Under the pieces are notes generated by a model that was not told the DNA's origin, searched no databases, and was given only the letters and a program-made list of their open reading frames with translations. From positions 18,294 through 82,293 of the forward strand of contig PJRA01000314.1 in the NCBI GenBank assembly GCA_016987375.1: a DNA stretch of 64,000 bases, read 5' to 3'. The first letter of the stretch is position 1, and each line of letters begins with the position of its first letter. This stretch comes from Brachionus koreanus (taxonomy: Eukaryota; Rotifera; Eurotatoria; Ploima; Brachionidae). The position numbers and the translations under genes are program-made. Below, piece after piece: positions 10,369 to 22,977 of this stretch.

Positions 10369-12850
10369 ATGGATCATTTTTCAAAAATAAATCAAAATTC
10401 TAAAAAAAAACGTTTTCTTGTTGATTTCCATGATAAGCTTAGCTTCAAACTCCAACAGGAAAAACATTGTAAGTGCTGGCTAAAATGTAATTACAATTGG
10501 TTTAATAATCGAACCTATTGGTCAGGATCTTACAAATGCATTTATGAAAAATGCGGAAACAATTTTTACGCTTTCTGCAAAAATGAACCTAAAATCAACC
10601 AGAATGTGCTTTTAAAATTTCATTTTAGAGAAGAAAATGTAAATCATGATCAAATTATTAAGAAAAAACGCTATTATGGAGATAAAAGATCAAATATCGC
10701 TTTGGAAGTAATGAGTAAGGGAATATCAAAGTTAATTAATGAAAACGTTATTTATAACTTTGAAAATGATTTACAAGACAATTTTTATGAAAGTAAATTA
10801 AAATTTTTCAAATATAGTGTTTTAATTTATTAAAAGATAAAGTGACTAGTCAAAATGTTTTAAAAATGATAAAATGTCAACGAAAAAATTCAAAAATGTT
10901 AAATAAAGTCCATATAGTTGACTCAAAATTTGCTATGATATTATGTGAAAAAATATGTTATTCAACTAGTGAAATTCCAGGTTATGTCCAAGAAATATGC
11001 GAGTCGCCGTTAGGAAAATCTCTTTTTAATGAAATACAAGTAATTTTCTTTTTTATTGGTCATTTTTGTCAATTAACTTAAAGGTAAAAATATGGAATAA
11101 AATTCAAAAAAATTATCCGGTTTGGCTTCTGGATGCAACTGGATCTATCATTAAGGATATACAAAATCAATCACCTCCTTTTCTTTTTTCTTTGATTATG
11201 CGGGATCCAAAAACTGAAACTATTCTTCCAATATATGACTTAATACAACCTCTCATAATTCACTTACAGTCTCAAAATACCTAATAACTTACAAGAAGAA
11301 AATGGAAATGCTTGCACCGACTGGTAGTCTGAAAATTGCACCAATTATTGTTGTAGATTTCTCATGGCCATTTATAAATTCTATCTTAGAGATCTTTAGT
11401 AGTTGTACGATTGAATTGTATTTAGAAACAATGTTTAAATTAATTGTAGAGAAGGATAAAGAATTAATCTTTATAAAAGTAATTAAAACAAGAGTCTATT
11501 TGTGTTCGACTCATTTCCTAAAGATGATGGTCACCAGAGCAAGAAAAATTGAAAGCAATAATCGAAACACAAAAATATTTATTTTATCTTTTACACTTTT
11601 GCAAAATTCAATCCCTATTGAAGAATTTATTTACAATTTTAAAAATATTTTAAAACTATTTAAACTAAAAGTAAGATAAAAATATATTTTTTTTATCTGT
11701 AATTATTTTTTGAATTTTAATGAATCGGCAAAAGAATCTTTAAAGTCAATTAAAAGACAATTTTGATTAGAAGAGAAGATGATGAATTTTTAAAGGAATA
11801 ATGAGATATTGATCAACAAGGAAATTTTTTAGGAGCAGACAAAAATAATTTACGAGAGAAATCATTTTTTAACATTCAATTCAAAAGGACAATTAAAGAT
11901 ATTTTGAAACAAGTTGAAATGCGAAATGAATTTTTTTTTGAAAAAAATCCGTTTTATAATCCAGATCTATTTGGTCTAATAGAAAATTATTTACATTCGT
12001 TACCACTTTGGACTGGTATATTGGTAAATGATATAGAAAATCTTAATGAATTTAAATGACTTTCCAATAATTACGTCGAAAACTGGTTTGGAAATTTAAA
12101 AAAAAATATCTTGTTTCATCAAAAAGTGATGCCAAGTCAGTTGATTGGAAGTATTTATGAAAGACTTTCATTCCAAATATATATTATATTGCAATTAAAA
12201 TGAAACTTTAATTCAAAACAAGAGATATAATACAAAAAAGCTAAATACAAAAAACAAACAAGAAAGGATTTTATTTTAAAAAAATGATGAATTTTTAAAA
12301 ATGATGATTATTAAAGTTACATTATCTCCTGATGCGAAAAAACATTCAGCTCTTTTGTTAAGGTTTTTTGTAATTTTTTTTTTAAAGCAATTAATTTTTT
12401 TAAAAGTTGGCAAAATTTAATTTTTGCAACAAATTGTTTACCTAAAAATGGCTCCGAATTTCAAAATCAAGATGGATTTTTTCGTTTAATTAATACTTGT
12501 TCAATTGATTATTTTATTTTGTTATGCTATATCATAAAAGAGAAGAACAAAAATGAAATTCTAAATCAAAGCTCCGACAATTTTTTTATTAATTTTTTGA
12601 ACGTAATTGAAAAATATTTAGATAATTGTTACTAGAGCTTAGCTTGAATGAGATGGATTCAAAATTATTCAATTTAAAAAAAAAAATTAGGTAACAATTT
12701 AAATGAATTTTTTATGATTGTTTGGGTCAGAATACAGGGCATTTTTTCAAACATATAGCGAAATGCAAAATTATACATGGATGACTTCCTGCTCAAGTTC
12801 TTTTTGCATACATAATGGTGTTAAATGTTTTCTTTTCAAGACGATTTTAT
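10369..12850 (+). pseudogene. Decayed DDE-like transposase with NTC/peptidase-like C-terminus
   Basis: Coding blocks in order: a Cys-rich N-terminal domain (KHCKCWLKCNYNW then YKCIYEKCGNNF, 10369-10830); a helical block (10842-11050); a block joined by a plausible 45-bp intron (11051-11083 region) holding PVWLLDATGSI; a frame-shifted block with IIVVDFSWPFINSI and RVYLCSTHF (11302-11679); a degraded block with NNYVENWFGNLKKN near 12065-12110; and finally INTCSIDYFILL near 12490-12530. The Asp, Asp and Glu in LDATG, VDFSW and VENWF are my candidate DDE triad. Stops and a frame change at about 11283 show decay. The final NTCSIDYF block aligns with NTCTIDYFL of the 3901-7044 transposase. The overall pattern recalls a large transposase-like family seen in cnidarians and insects, which I cannot name. 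Confidence 0.6.
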
Positions 12851-12904
12851 AATTTCTGTCATTTTTTTTAATTTATGTATTTATTTGGTTTATATTTTTT
12901 AAAT

Positions 12905-13456
12905 AAGATTATAGATATTTAAATTTAATATAATAAAACAATAAACTTCCATTTTTTTTCCTTATATTATCATATAAATAAAAATAAAACTTTAGAATTT
13001 AAATATAAAATCGAAATATTTTTTAAGTAATGTTTTTAAAAAAATATATATTTTTTTAAAAAGTCTTTATTTAAAATCATTTTTTTATTCTGCTTCTTAT
13101 TAAAAATACTATTAATAAATTTTGAACAGGTTTTTTTCATGTTGCAAGAAGATTAAGATCAATCTTAGATCGCCCTAGTCTAATATTTTCTAATAATAAT
13201 AAAGAAAAATAAATTATACATATTATAAAAAACAAATTAAAAGCATGTTTGACAAATAAATTAGTGAGAAAAAAGCTGAAGCAAATCAATTAGTTAATTA
13301 AAGTGAGTGTCTGAGTCGTAGTTAGTTTCTTCTTCTATTCGAGTAGGACTAGTGGATTTCCTACGCAAAGTTCGAGAAAGAGCTTAGTTGCAAGAGTTCA
13401 CCAGAAAACAAAGCAGTGATTGGCAAGTGGATCGTTTTTGAGCATATTGAGAAGTT
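12905..13456 (-). repeat. Right arm of long inverted repeat
   Basis: Reverse complement of the left arm with a few substitutions. It is interrupted by foreign sequence between about 13171 and 13360; homology resumes with CTACGCAAAGTTCGAGAAAG. Confidence 0.8.
13171..13360. mobile_element. Small insert (possible MITE) in the right arm
   Basis: About 190 bp present only in the right arm and absent from the left. Near its ends are CTAGTCTA and, inverted, TAGGACTAG, a weak terminal inverted repeat. There is no coding capacity, and the target-site duplication is not clear. Confidence 0.4.
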
Positions 13457-14280
13457 TAGTTAATATTGATTTCAATTCTGATACATTTGACCAAACGCTT
13501 TATTTTTTAATTTTAATAAATTTGTCCTAGATGTGGGCTACATTTTACTGCAGATTAAACACATAAAAGTTCGAAACGATTCGAATTCTACTTAGTGATA
13601 GGAAAGTCAAGATCCAATAATTTAATATTTTAAGATAAAATCGTTGATTATATACGACGTTAAAATTTTTTATTTTTAAGTCATGATTAGAGTTTTTTTT
13701 TTTTTGTTATTTTGTAGATTTAAAGCCATATGCTGCACAATATTTTTATCGCAATAACTAAATGGCGAATAAAGCTCGATTAAATCGAGCATGATATAGA
13801 TGATGTAGTATGATATAGATTCTTTTAATCGGTTATATTTGTCGAGCAGCATTTACACTTGGCCTTTTTGGAAAGACTTTGTTATCATCGTAAGCTAAAA
13901 AAATCTTATTATCACTCTGAATTGTCATTTCTGAGTTAATATCTATAATTTTAATATTTAAATTCATTCAATATTTACCATTATAATCAAATTTATATGT
14001 AAAAACATGCTTTAAGAATATAAATATTTTAATTTAAGCGCTATTTTGTAAAAAAAAATTTTTAATCAATATTTAATTTTTAAATTAATGTTTTTTTATT
14101 TTAAAATTATATATTTTTATTTTCAAAAATCAAATATTTTTTTTTTGGTCTTTTTTATAATTTCTTTAAAAATATTTAAAAATAAATTATCGAATTATAA
14201 CAAAATTTCAAAAACTTTGATTAAAATATAAAAATTTATTTTTTTGCATTATTAATATTTTAAATAAAAAATTAAATACA
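13457..14280. other. AT-rich spacer with a short palindrome
   Basis: No gene seen. Around 13767-13783 lies the perfect palindrome GCTCGATTAAATCGAGC, followed by two copies of ATGATATAGAT about 8 bp apart. Both are too small to classify. Confidence 0.4.
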
Positions 14281-14900
14281 AACCATTTTGTCGATCGATT
14301 AAAAATAAGCCTATGATAGACACACAAAACAATTTAACTTCAGGCACAGGAATTCAATCTATCTACTCTTAAGAAATTTATCTCACACATAGACCGAGTT
14401 ATGATGAGAAAGACAGTTAAAGAGTATGATAAAGATCGCATCCCCCTACGCATTAACTTGATTTAGTGTCCATCCAAAAAAAAAAGTTTTAAAAATAAGA
14501 ATAAAGATAGTTAACGGCCGGATTATAAAACTCTAAAAATCATATTGTTTTCGAAACCTTGCATGATCTCAGTTCGCGTACTCAGACTTACATACCGGAT
14601 CAACAGTCAACTAGAACAAAGGTTCTTTGACTTAGGCGCCTGCTTTAACTCCAGAGCCACATGCATACAATGAGAGTTGAAACGTTAAGTCAAGCTCAAA
14701 AAAGTGATCACCTTGGGTAGTTAAGCCTCCATGTCACCGTAGGAATCCCTACTGGGTTGGCAGCCCTAATTAATTAATGTGCAAGAAGATAAACGTACGG
14801 TCCAACCGGTTCGGCCCGAAAATGAACTACCCACAAGGCCATAAAATTCATTTTCCCTCTAATGGCTAAGTTCAATTTCTTTTGAATTTGATCCAAACGA
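14281..14900. other. Island of higher GC, unidentified
   Basis: This stretch has clearly more G and C than its flanks (for example CCTACTGGGTTGGCAGCCC and AACCGGTTCGGCCCG) but no long frame. It does not look like rRNA or tRNA to me. The composition suggests a decayed mobile element or part of an LTR. Confidence 0.35.
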
Positions 14901-15385
14901 ATAAATTTTTGAATATTAGCAAAATTATATTTCTTTTTTTGGCAACACTGAATCATTATTTTATAAAATCATATGAATTTTATATAATACAATATTATTA
15001 TTTTTTGTATATTAGTTTGATCAAAAAATTGAAAAAATTATTTTTACCCTATATTATCTACCAGTTATCAGCTCGTCAACTGGTGCACAAAGATAACTTT
15101 GAATTATGCTTGCCTTTTATCTCATAAGCTAGATGCTTCGAAATGCATTTACCACCTAGAGCACATTATGAGTTATTTAAAGACTTTTTTTATCAACATG
15201 AGAATAAAGGTATAAATAGCGATTCAATTCTTAGAACTTAAAAACCTTTCGAACGTTCAATTATCTTAATAAAGTTTTAAAAAACATATTGTATTTTTTT
15301 AAACCGTGAACCGTGAAACAAAACGATGGCGAAATGGTTTGTGGTACAGATATCGAGCAAGTGAAATTGCTTCAAAATATATAGA
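14901..15385. other. AT-rich spacer, no gene seen
   Basis: Short open frames without motifs; poly-T tracts. The gypsy relic begins at the right edge. Confidence 0.4.
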
Positions 15386-16010
15386 GTTACGATAAGTCCA
15401 CTTTACAACTATAGAGGAACATAAAGAACATATTAAGCTTTTTGTAAAATCGTTAAGAAAAAATGAATTAAGAATTAATCCAAATTAAATTTACTGGTTT
15501 GCTTGGAAAATAAAGGTTCTTGATTAGATTGTTTTATCATCCTCAATTGAGATTGATCCTTTGAAAAATTCGAGCAATTGTAGAAAAAAATTCTCAAGGA
15601 ACTTTTTTAGGACTTTAACAAACTCTTATAGAGAATTTATAAAAGACTGCTTGAGATCTCTAAAACTTTATATCTTCTTCTAAAAAATAAAGCAAAATTT
15701 AAGTGGAAAAAAGAACAAAAAAAGGCTTTCAATAGTATCAAAAAAATCCTTATTTCCGAACCAATTCTTTGAGTAACGGATTAGAAAAAATTAGAAAAAT
15801 TTTTTATTCCACACAGATGCATCAGATTTCGCTTTTTGAGTTATCCTATAACAAGTTGAATAAATGGTAAATAATATGTGTGTTCGTATTCATTAAGATT
15901 ACACAAAGGACCATATAAATAATAAAGCGTAACTGAACTCGAGGGCTTAGTAATTGTGTGGGAAATAAATGCTAATGGTACATTTTGGAAATAAAAACTG
16001 GATAATGTTT
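15386..16010 (+). pseudogene. Ty3/gypsy reverse transcriptase/RNase H relic
   Basis: Across all three plus frames, fragments occur in the order expected of gypsy pol: EHKEHIKLFVKSLRKNELRI (the segment after the catalytic palm), then KFKWKKEQKKAF at the RT-RNase H boundary, then TDASDFAF, the start of RNase H, then TELEGLVIVWEI. Many stops and frame changes separate them, so the copy is dead. It is on the same strand as the fragment at 2-130 but 15 kb away and need not belong to it. Confidence 0.7.
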
Positions 16011-16483
16011 TTTTTTCGGATAAAAAAAGGGATGACTTTACAATGAATTAAGTTTATTATTAGTCTTTTTACCCCCAATTAAAACTTATTATTATTGAGT
16101 TTTATTAATTGAATAAGAAATATATCTTGCTAATATTTTAATAAATTTAAAATGCAATTTTAAAAACAAAAATATAATGCAAAGAAACATTAAAAAAATT
16201 TTATTTCATCGCTTCAAGTAATCAAATTTTTTAATTTTAAGCTAATCTTTTTATAAATCCGAATTTTTTACTACAGATATCAATAAATTAATTTTGATTT
16301 ATAGTTTACTCATAGAATGCCAAATTATATATTTAATTGTATCCAAGGTGATGATGCATTGTTGCTAAGCTACGCTTATATTAATAATTTCTTCTTGATT
16401 TTTTCTCTGATTTGAGATTTATTAAAGCTTTTTCGTATGATATTTTTTCAAACTTATTATATTTGTTTATTTTTAATGAAAAG
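16011..16483. other. 5' flank of SPAG6
   Basis: AT-rich. It should contain the SPAG6 promoter and 5' UTR, but no core element stands out. The frame is open for 24 codons upstream of the chosen SPAG6 start, with an alternative ATG, but those residues do not match the family. Confidence 0.4.
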
Positions 16484-18115
16484 ATGAGCCAAAGACAAGT
16501 TCTTCAAGTGTTTGAACAATACCAAAAATCACGAACAGCATTCGTACAAACAGTGGCTGAGTTGGCAACTCGTCCTCAAAATATAGAAACTCTTCAGAAT
16601 GCTGGAGTCATGGCTTTGCTCAGACCATTGTTGCTTGATGTTGTACCAACCATTCAGCAAACCGCGGCTTTAGCTTTAGGACGTCTCGCTAATTATAACG
16701 ACAGTTTAGCAGAAGCAGTAGTTAAAGGAGATATTCTACCTCAACTTGTGTACTCATTATCAGAACAAAATGTAAAATTAAATAGATTAAAATAAGATAA
16801 AATTTTTATTGCTTTAATTAAGAGATTTTATAAAAAAGCTGCAGCTTTTGTATTAAGGGCGGTAGCTAAACATTCACCACAGCTTGCACAGTCTGTAGTT
16901 GATTGTGGCGCCCTTGATTCTTTAGTAATATGCCTTGAAGAATTCGATCCAACAGTAAAAGAAGCAGCAGCATGGGCTCTTGGATATATTGCTAGACACA
17001 ATGCAGATTTAGCTCAATCGGTTGTTGATGCAGGAGCGGTTCCTCTTTTAGTCCTTTGTATTCAAGAACCAGAAATTGCTCTCAAAAGAATCGCTGCCTC
17101 TTCCATTAGTGATTTAGCTAAACATTCTCCGGAGCTAGCACAAACTGTAGTTGATGCTGGTGCTATAGCTCATTTGGCTCAAATGATTTTAAATCCTGAC
17201 TCAAAACTAAAAAGACAAGTGTTTTCGGCACTAAGTCAAATAGCAAAGCACTCAGTAGATTTGGCTGAAATGGTTGTGGAAGCGGAAATTTTTCCAGCTA
17301 GCTTTGCATGTTTAAAAGATACAGATGAATATGTGAAAAAAAATTGCGCTACTTTAATACGAGAAGTTGCGAAACATACTCCAGAATTAGCCCAATTGCT
17401 AGTAAATGCAGGTGGCGTAGCTGCTATTGTTGATTTTATATGTGAAAATAGAGGTAATATTCGACTTCCAGGTGTAATGATGCTTGGATATGTCGGTGCT
17501 CATACCGAAAATTTAGCAATGGCAGTAATCGTATCTAAAGGCGTCGTCCAATTAGCACTTACTCTTTCGGAAGAAAAAGAAGATCATTTGAAAGCTGCAG
17601 CAGCTTGGGCACTGGGTCAGATTGGGCGTCATACACCAGAGCATGCTAAAGCAGTTTCGTTAACAAATGTGTTACCAAAATTACTTGAATGCTATCTAAG
17701 AGCAGAATCAACAGAAGATTTACAACAAAAAAGCAAAAAGGCTTTAAAAAGTATTCTTCAAAAATGTGTTTATTTGCCAGCTCTAGAGCCTTTATTACAT
17801 GATGCACCGGCAAATATATTAAAACATATAGTAGGCCAATTTAGCAAGGTATTACCCCATGATCCAAAAGCAAGACGTTTATTTGTAACGAGCGGAGGTC
17901 TTAAAAAAATTCAAGAGATTAAAACGGAAGATGGATCACCCCTTGCCGAATATATTAATACAATAAATAACTGTTATCCTGAAGAAATTGTGAAGTATTT
18001 ATTTAATTTACATATATTTAATCATATACTTTATTATAATTTGTTAAGATATTATTCACCAGGATATTCAGAGCAACTATTAGATAGAATTGAACAGTAT
18101 CAACCACAAGCTTAA
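16484..18115 (+). CDS. SPAG6: Sperm-associated antigen 6 (axonemal central-apparatus armadillo protein)
   Basis: Three exons: 16484-16771, 16823-17994 and 18049-18115, with introns of 51 and 54 bp, giving 508 residues against 509 in human. The start MSQRQVLQVFEQYQKSRTAF matches the family N-terminus exactly, so the upstream in-frame codons are leader. The body is a run of about eight armadillo repeats with conserved words such as NIETLQNAGVMALLRPLLLD and VKEAAAWALGYIARH, ending VKYYSPGYSEQLL. SPAG6/PF16 sits in the C1 microtubule region of the 9+2 axoneme central pair and is needed for ciliary and flagellar beating. The gene is therefore a sign of motile cilia. Conservation is high throughout and I see no defect. 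Confidence 0.97.
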
Positions 18116-18955
18116 AATTTTTTTATTATAAATTTAAAGACAAATTTTAAATTTTTTTTAAAGTTGAATTTATTTAAAAAAAAACTCAAAAACAAAATAA
18201 ATAATTAAAAAAGGACAATCAATTCAAAATCTCTCTAAAAATTTACCAACAGAGTCTTTTTAAGTTCTTTAAACAATAAAAAAAGCTAATTAAAACATAT
18301 TCAGAGTGTGGTACTCAATTTTTAAAAAAATATTTTATTTTTTTGATTATATCTAAAATACGAAAAAAATATCTGGAGAATTTTTAAGAAAACATTTTAA
18401 TTTTAGTTTTTTATTTAATAAAAAAGATTGGAATAAAATGTCTGTTAATTTTTGATGATGAACTGACGTCGGTTTTAATGTGCTGAACAATTTTTCTTTC
18501 ATTTATTTAACGGGTGTTCAAAAACTTGTTAAGTTAGGTTGATCAATCCAATTCTTTAATATTTTGTTTCTGTAATGACTTATTGAAATTTTTTTTTTTA
18601 AAATGTTTATTGATATTTCTCATTTTTCTTAAAAATTACTCAGTTCAATTGAAGAAATCTGATTTTTTTTATTAAATAAAAAATCAAATCTATAGAATTT
18701 TGCATTTTTGACTAGAAACAATAAGAAATCAAAAGACAAGAAAAAATAAAAGACTGGCATTTTTATATTTAATAAATATGTGCTTAATAGAGACTTGCAA
18801 ACGTAATATGATCAAGTTGTTTGAAGACAAAAGTTTTAATGTTATGAATTTACTTTTTACTTTTTCTTTTTGTTTTTCAATGCTAAGTCTTGCTTTAAAG
18901 TCGAGACCCAATATTGGTTTTATTATATTTTTTTATTCAAAATTTTAAGGTTGTC
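18116..18955. other. AT-rich spacer, no gene seen
   Basis: 3' flank of SPAG6 with homopolymer A and T runs. No coding signal is recognisable on either strand. Confidence 0.5.
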
Positions 18956-19040
18956 TATAGTCTTCCTCAGGGTTCTTAAAACCAGATTGTTCATTAGCTA
19001 AGATTTTTTCAATGAATGACCAAAGTCCGTTGTTTTTAAA
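18956..19040 (-). pseudogene. Tiny LINE reverse transcriptase remnant
   Basis: The reverse strand reads KILANEQSGFKN, the same reverse transcriptase motif (EQSGFRK) found in the LINE relic near 2120. Only some 80 bp are recognisable. Confidence 0.5.
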
Positions 19041-20487
19041 AAGCTTTCAAAAACAGCTGTTAAAGCTTAATAATAGATAAATATTAGAATGAGAAGGAAA
19101 CTATTTTCTTTAAATAACATTGAAATTTTGACTATTTCTACGTTTAAACAAATATTTCAATTTTTAGATAATTTAAAAAAGCATAGAGATTTAAACAAAG
19201 TTCAAAGATTAACAAGATTTCCAAAAACAGTTGTACGTGGAGTTGCCGTCGATCATCAATTTCTTGGTTTTATTTGGTTATATTTATTGATTAATTATTT
19301 TCTAATAGCTGATTAGATTTACGTGCTTTTCTAAGATATTTATTAGTTAGTGAGATTAACTGCTTGTTTAAAGATTTAAATCAATACACAAAAAAGCATA
19401 AAATACTAAATTGGATATTAACATATTTTTTTCTTTTAGTTATGTGAAAAATTATATCGAAATAACGATAATGATTTAATTAGATAAAAAATTAAATATT
19501 TTGTTACAATTATGGATATAAAATTTGATCGGTTGATCCAAAATAAGTGAATTTTTTCAATTTTATCAAAGGATTACTGTATTGCCAAAAATCGTCTTTT
19601 AAGATTAAAAAAAATCAGTTTAGGTATTTATTGAAGAGATAAATTTTAAATATACTAATATAAATTATTCTAAAAGAAAAAATTAATTGCTTTGATTAAT
19701 TTTGAAAAATTTTAAATTATTAAAACAAATTTTACTAATGTGATCAATTTTTAAATCTTAAATTTAGATTAAAATTGTTACTTAAATGTTTAGAAAGTAA
19801 AAAAAATATTTCAAATCTTTAATATTAATATTTCATTAATTATTATTGATAATTAATTAAATTAAATTTTTTAAATTAATCTAAATTAAAAAAAAATTTT
19901 ATTATTTAGCTTTTTAAAAAAAAGAATCTTTTTATTAACTGCATATACTATTGGAATAAATTTCGGATATTTAGAAAATTATTATTATGAATAGATTAAC
20001 ATTTCATAAAATCAAAATTTTACTAGATGCAATTTATCGTTACAACGATAATTAATAGTTCCAAAAATTAAGTTAATTCTTTATTATTTCTTAAATAGTA
20101 TTTCTCTTTGTTAAATCTTTGACTGTTTTTTATCTATAATAAATTATATTTAATTATAAAATAAATTCTATGATAAAGTTCTGATAAAATAAAATAACCA
20201 CAAGACATAATTTTCAAACATAATTTTAGTTATTGTTAAAATTATTTATTTTAGATATGGCCAAAAAAATGCGTTATTCTTAATTGTTTTTTTTTTATCT
20301 AGAAGAGAGCTGTATATGGCTTTGGATTCAAAATTGATTTTCAAACTTTGGAACGTTGTTTAAAATTTTATAAAATAAATAAAATGATTATTTCAGAAAT
20401 TTTACTCAAGATTTTCATATCAAATGATTTTCGGTTTAAGAATATATTTATTTAGATATACACATATATAAATTTATAACAAAAAAT
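19041..20487. other. AT-rich spacer and 5' flank of the SLC16 gene
   Basis: No exon is recognisable. An open frame at 19089-19316 lacks any motif. The stretch is dominated by A/T runs, and the SLC16 start follows at once on ATATACACATATATAAA, a possible TATA-type context. Confidence 0.4.
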
Positions 20488-22326
20488 ATGACCATTGTTG
20501 CCAATAATCAAAATTTGATTAATATAAACTATGTTCCACCTGACGGAGGATGGGGATGGGTTGTTGTTTTTTCATCATTAATTATTCATTTTATAATGGA
20601 TGGTATTACTTATAGCCTCGGTACATATTTGACCAATTTTATTCAACAATTTCGTGTAACGCGAAGCGAGGCAAGTATTGTTCATGCTCTTCTCCCAGCT
20701 ATTACATTATCATGTGGCCCAATTGCTTCAATTTTTACGAACAGATTTGGTTGTAGAGAAACAACAATTTATGGAGCAATCATAGCTTCGTTTGGTTTTT
20801 TTGTTAGTTTTTTTGTTAAGAGCTTTTTTTTCCTTTACATTTCAATTGGTTTAATTGTTGGTGTAGGATTTGGTCTAATATATGTCCCCGCAATCGTTAG
20901 TGTTGGCTATTATTTTGAGAAAAAAAGATCATTGGCAATTGGAATTGCAGTTTGTGGTTCAGGTTTTGGTACTTTTGTTCTAAGTCCTATAAATAGAATT
21001 TTAGTAAATAATTATGGTATAAATGGGGCATTCTTAATCAAATCAGCTATTATTTTAAATTTGATTGTATGCGGAATCCTTATTCGACCTGTTCCAATCG
21101 AACCATCTGAAGTAAACAAGAGAAACAAGATTTTAAAATCAAACCAAAGAAAAACAACTAAAATTAAAAAAGAAAAGATGCTTGAATCAAAAATTACTGA
21201 AAGTCTGCCAACCGTGTTTTCAAAAAAAGTTGAGATTGCGGAAAATGAAAAAACTTTTCTGGCCCCTTGTGGAGACGCTATTGAATGTACAAAGAGTTTT
21301 CCTATTTTAAATGAAAATTCTAGAAATTTCTCACTTGAACAGAACTCATCACAAGCAAATTCAAAAACACAAGTTAGACAAAGTAATAAGTCAACTTTAG
21401 ATTTAATGGCTCATATTCGTAGTTTACAAAGTATAACTGCTCTTACATCAAAATCTTTAAGTGGACTAAATTTGAATCGAGTTATTGATATTGAAGAGGG
21501 AAATTCCAACAAAAACAAAATAAAGAAATTTATTGATTTTTCTTTACTTAAAGATCCAGTATTTATTTTTTTTTCAATTTCCAATTTTCTAACAAGCTTA
21601 GGGTTCAACGCACCATTCATTTATATTGTGGATCAAGCTAATAGTAAAGGTAAATTTTGAAATCTAATTTAGATTTCTTTTTGTATTCACAGAAGTCTTT
21701 AATCTAAAGAAAAATTCAATTTTAAAAATTTAATTTAAATCAAAGATAAATTATAAAAAATTTATTTTTATTTAACTGGACTTATGTGAAAAATTTTTTT
21801 ATAAATTTATATTTTCAATCAATTTATTTTTAACAAATTTTAATATTATTTAGGAATACCAACAAATCATGCAGACTATTTGTTAGCCACAATTGGAATA
21901 TCGAATACTATTGGACGTATTATTCTAGGCATATTAAGTGATATGAAAAGAGTTAATCGATTATATCTTTATTCAACTGTTCTCACTATTTGCGGAATTG
22001 CAACATGTATTGAACCACTATTTACAACATATACAGGATTGTTAACATATTCAATAGTTTTCGGTTTTACAAGCGGTGGGTATGTATCGTTAACATCAGT
22101 CTTATTGGTTGATCTCTTAGGTTTGGATAAATTAACAAATGCATTTGGAATGCTCCTTGTTTTTCAAGGAATAGCTACTTTAATTGGTCCACCATCAATA
22201 GGTATCCTGTATGATATTTTCAATTCATACTCGATACCATTCTTTATAATAGGAATACTAATTGGAATTAGCGGATTGATGTGTTTTTTTATACCTTTTA
22301 TAAAAGCTTTTAAACAAAAAAATTGA
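20488..22326 (+). CDS. Monocarboxylate transporter-like MFS protein (SLC16 family)
   Basis: Two exons, 20488-21649 and 21854-22326, joined in phase 1 across a 204-bp intron, giving 544 residues. The first transmembrane segment opens with YVPPDGGWGWVVV, the SLC16 signature. Five further hydrophobic segments follow to about residue 205. Then comes a long polar cytoplasmic loop (about 205-345, rich in K, S and N) and the second six-segment bundle. The bundle includes SNTIGRIILGILSD, where the Arg aligns with the substrate-coupling Arg of MCTs. The protein should move a monocarboxylate or related small solute across the plasma membrane. Subfamily looks nearest the MCT12/14 or orphan MCT groups, but the substrate cannot be told. 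Confidence 0.92.
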
Positions 22327-22977
22327 ATAATTTTTTTTTTCAAATAGAATTAATACAATGATTTCTATTGTTATTTCATTAAAAGATGTCAAAAATTATT
22401 TTATTTTTATCTTTAATTGTTTTTATTTAAAAAAAATTATTTTTTTATTAATTTTTATTAACTGAAAATTTCCGACAACTTTTTAAACTATTTTATTTAT
22501 TGTTAAAAAAGTCACATTTAGTGATATATTATTTCAAATACAAACCATTAAACCAACTGAAATTTAAAGGTAAAAAAAACTTTAAAAAACTAAAAGAAGC
22601 TGTAATTGCTCTACCTTAAATAAAGTAATATAAAAACGTTTAATTTTATATTTGTTACCAAAACACTTTAATATTCAATTTAAGACATTTTATTAGTTAA
22701 TTAATTCATTTTAATTTGAAATTTCTATCTAATTATTTCTTCTCTTTTTTCTGGACTGTAAAATGCTTAGGCATTTTGCACCTGTCATTACTTATTTACA
22801 ATTTGTCTTTCTTATTGTCTTTTATATAATATTATAACTTAATTTACATTTATTTTTTTTTTGGTATTTCTAATCTGAAGTAGATTTAGCTCGGCACAAA
22901 TAAAAAAAAAAAAAATAAATTTTAATTTGAGGGATTAATTATTTATTGTCTAAATTTGATCCTAAAAAAGAATAATA
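22327..22977. other. AT-rich spacer
   Basis: 3' flank of the transporter. A small perfect hairpin, AAAATGC-TTAG-GCATTTT, occurs near 22762. The right end may hold the 5' untranslated region of the LINE copy. Confidence 0.4.

Larger units (their letters stand above)
7744..13456. mobile_element. Decayed large TIR transposon with two divergent genes
   Basis: Near-identical inverted arms (7744 onward and 12905-13456) enclose about 4.8 kb. Inside, a minus-strand gene (C2H2 finger plus coiled coil) and a plus-strand DDE-like gene diverge from a centre near 10250. Both are damaged or heavily split. The right arm is interrupted by an insert of about 190 bp. Arm length and divergent two-gene layout set it apart from the element at 3620-7269, yet its plus-strand gene ends in the same NTC-type C-terminal module. 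I cannot name the superfamily. Confidence 0.7.

Noticed and set aside
14281..14900. rRNA or tRNA gene
   Set aside because: No conserved rRNA words or cloverleaf could be found despite the raised GC.
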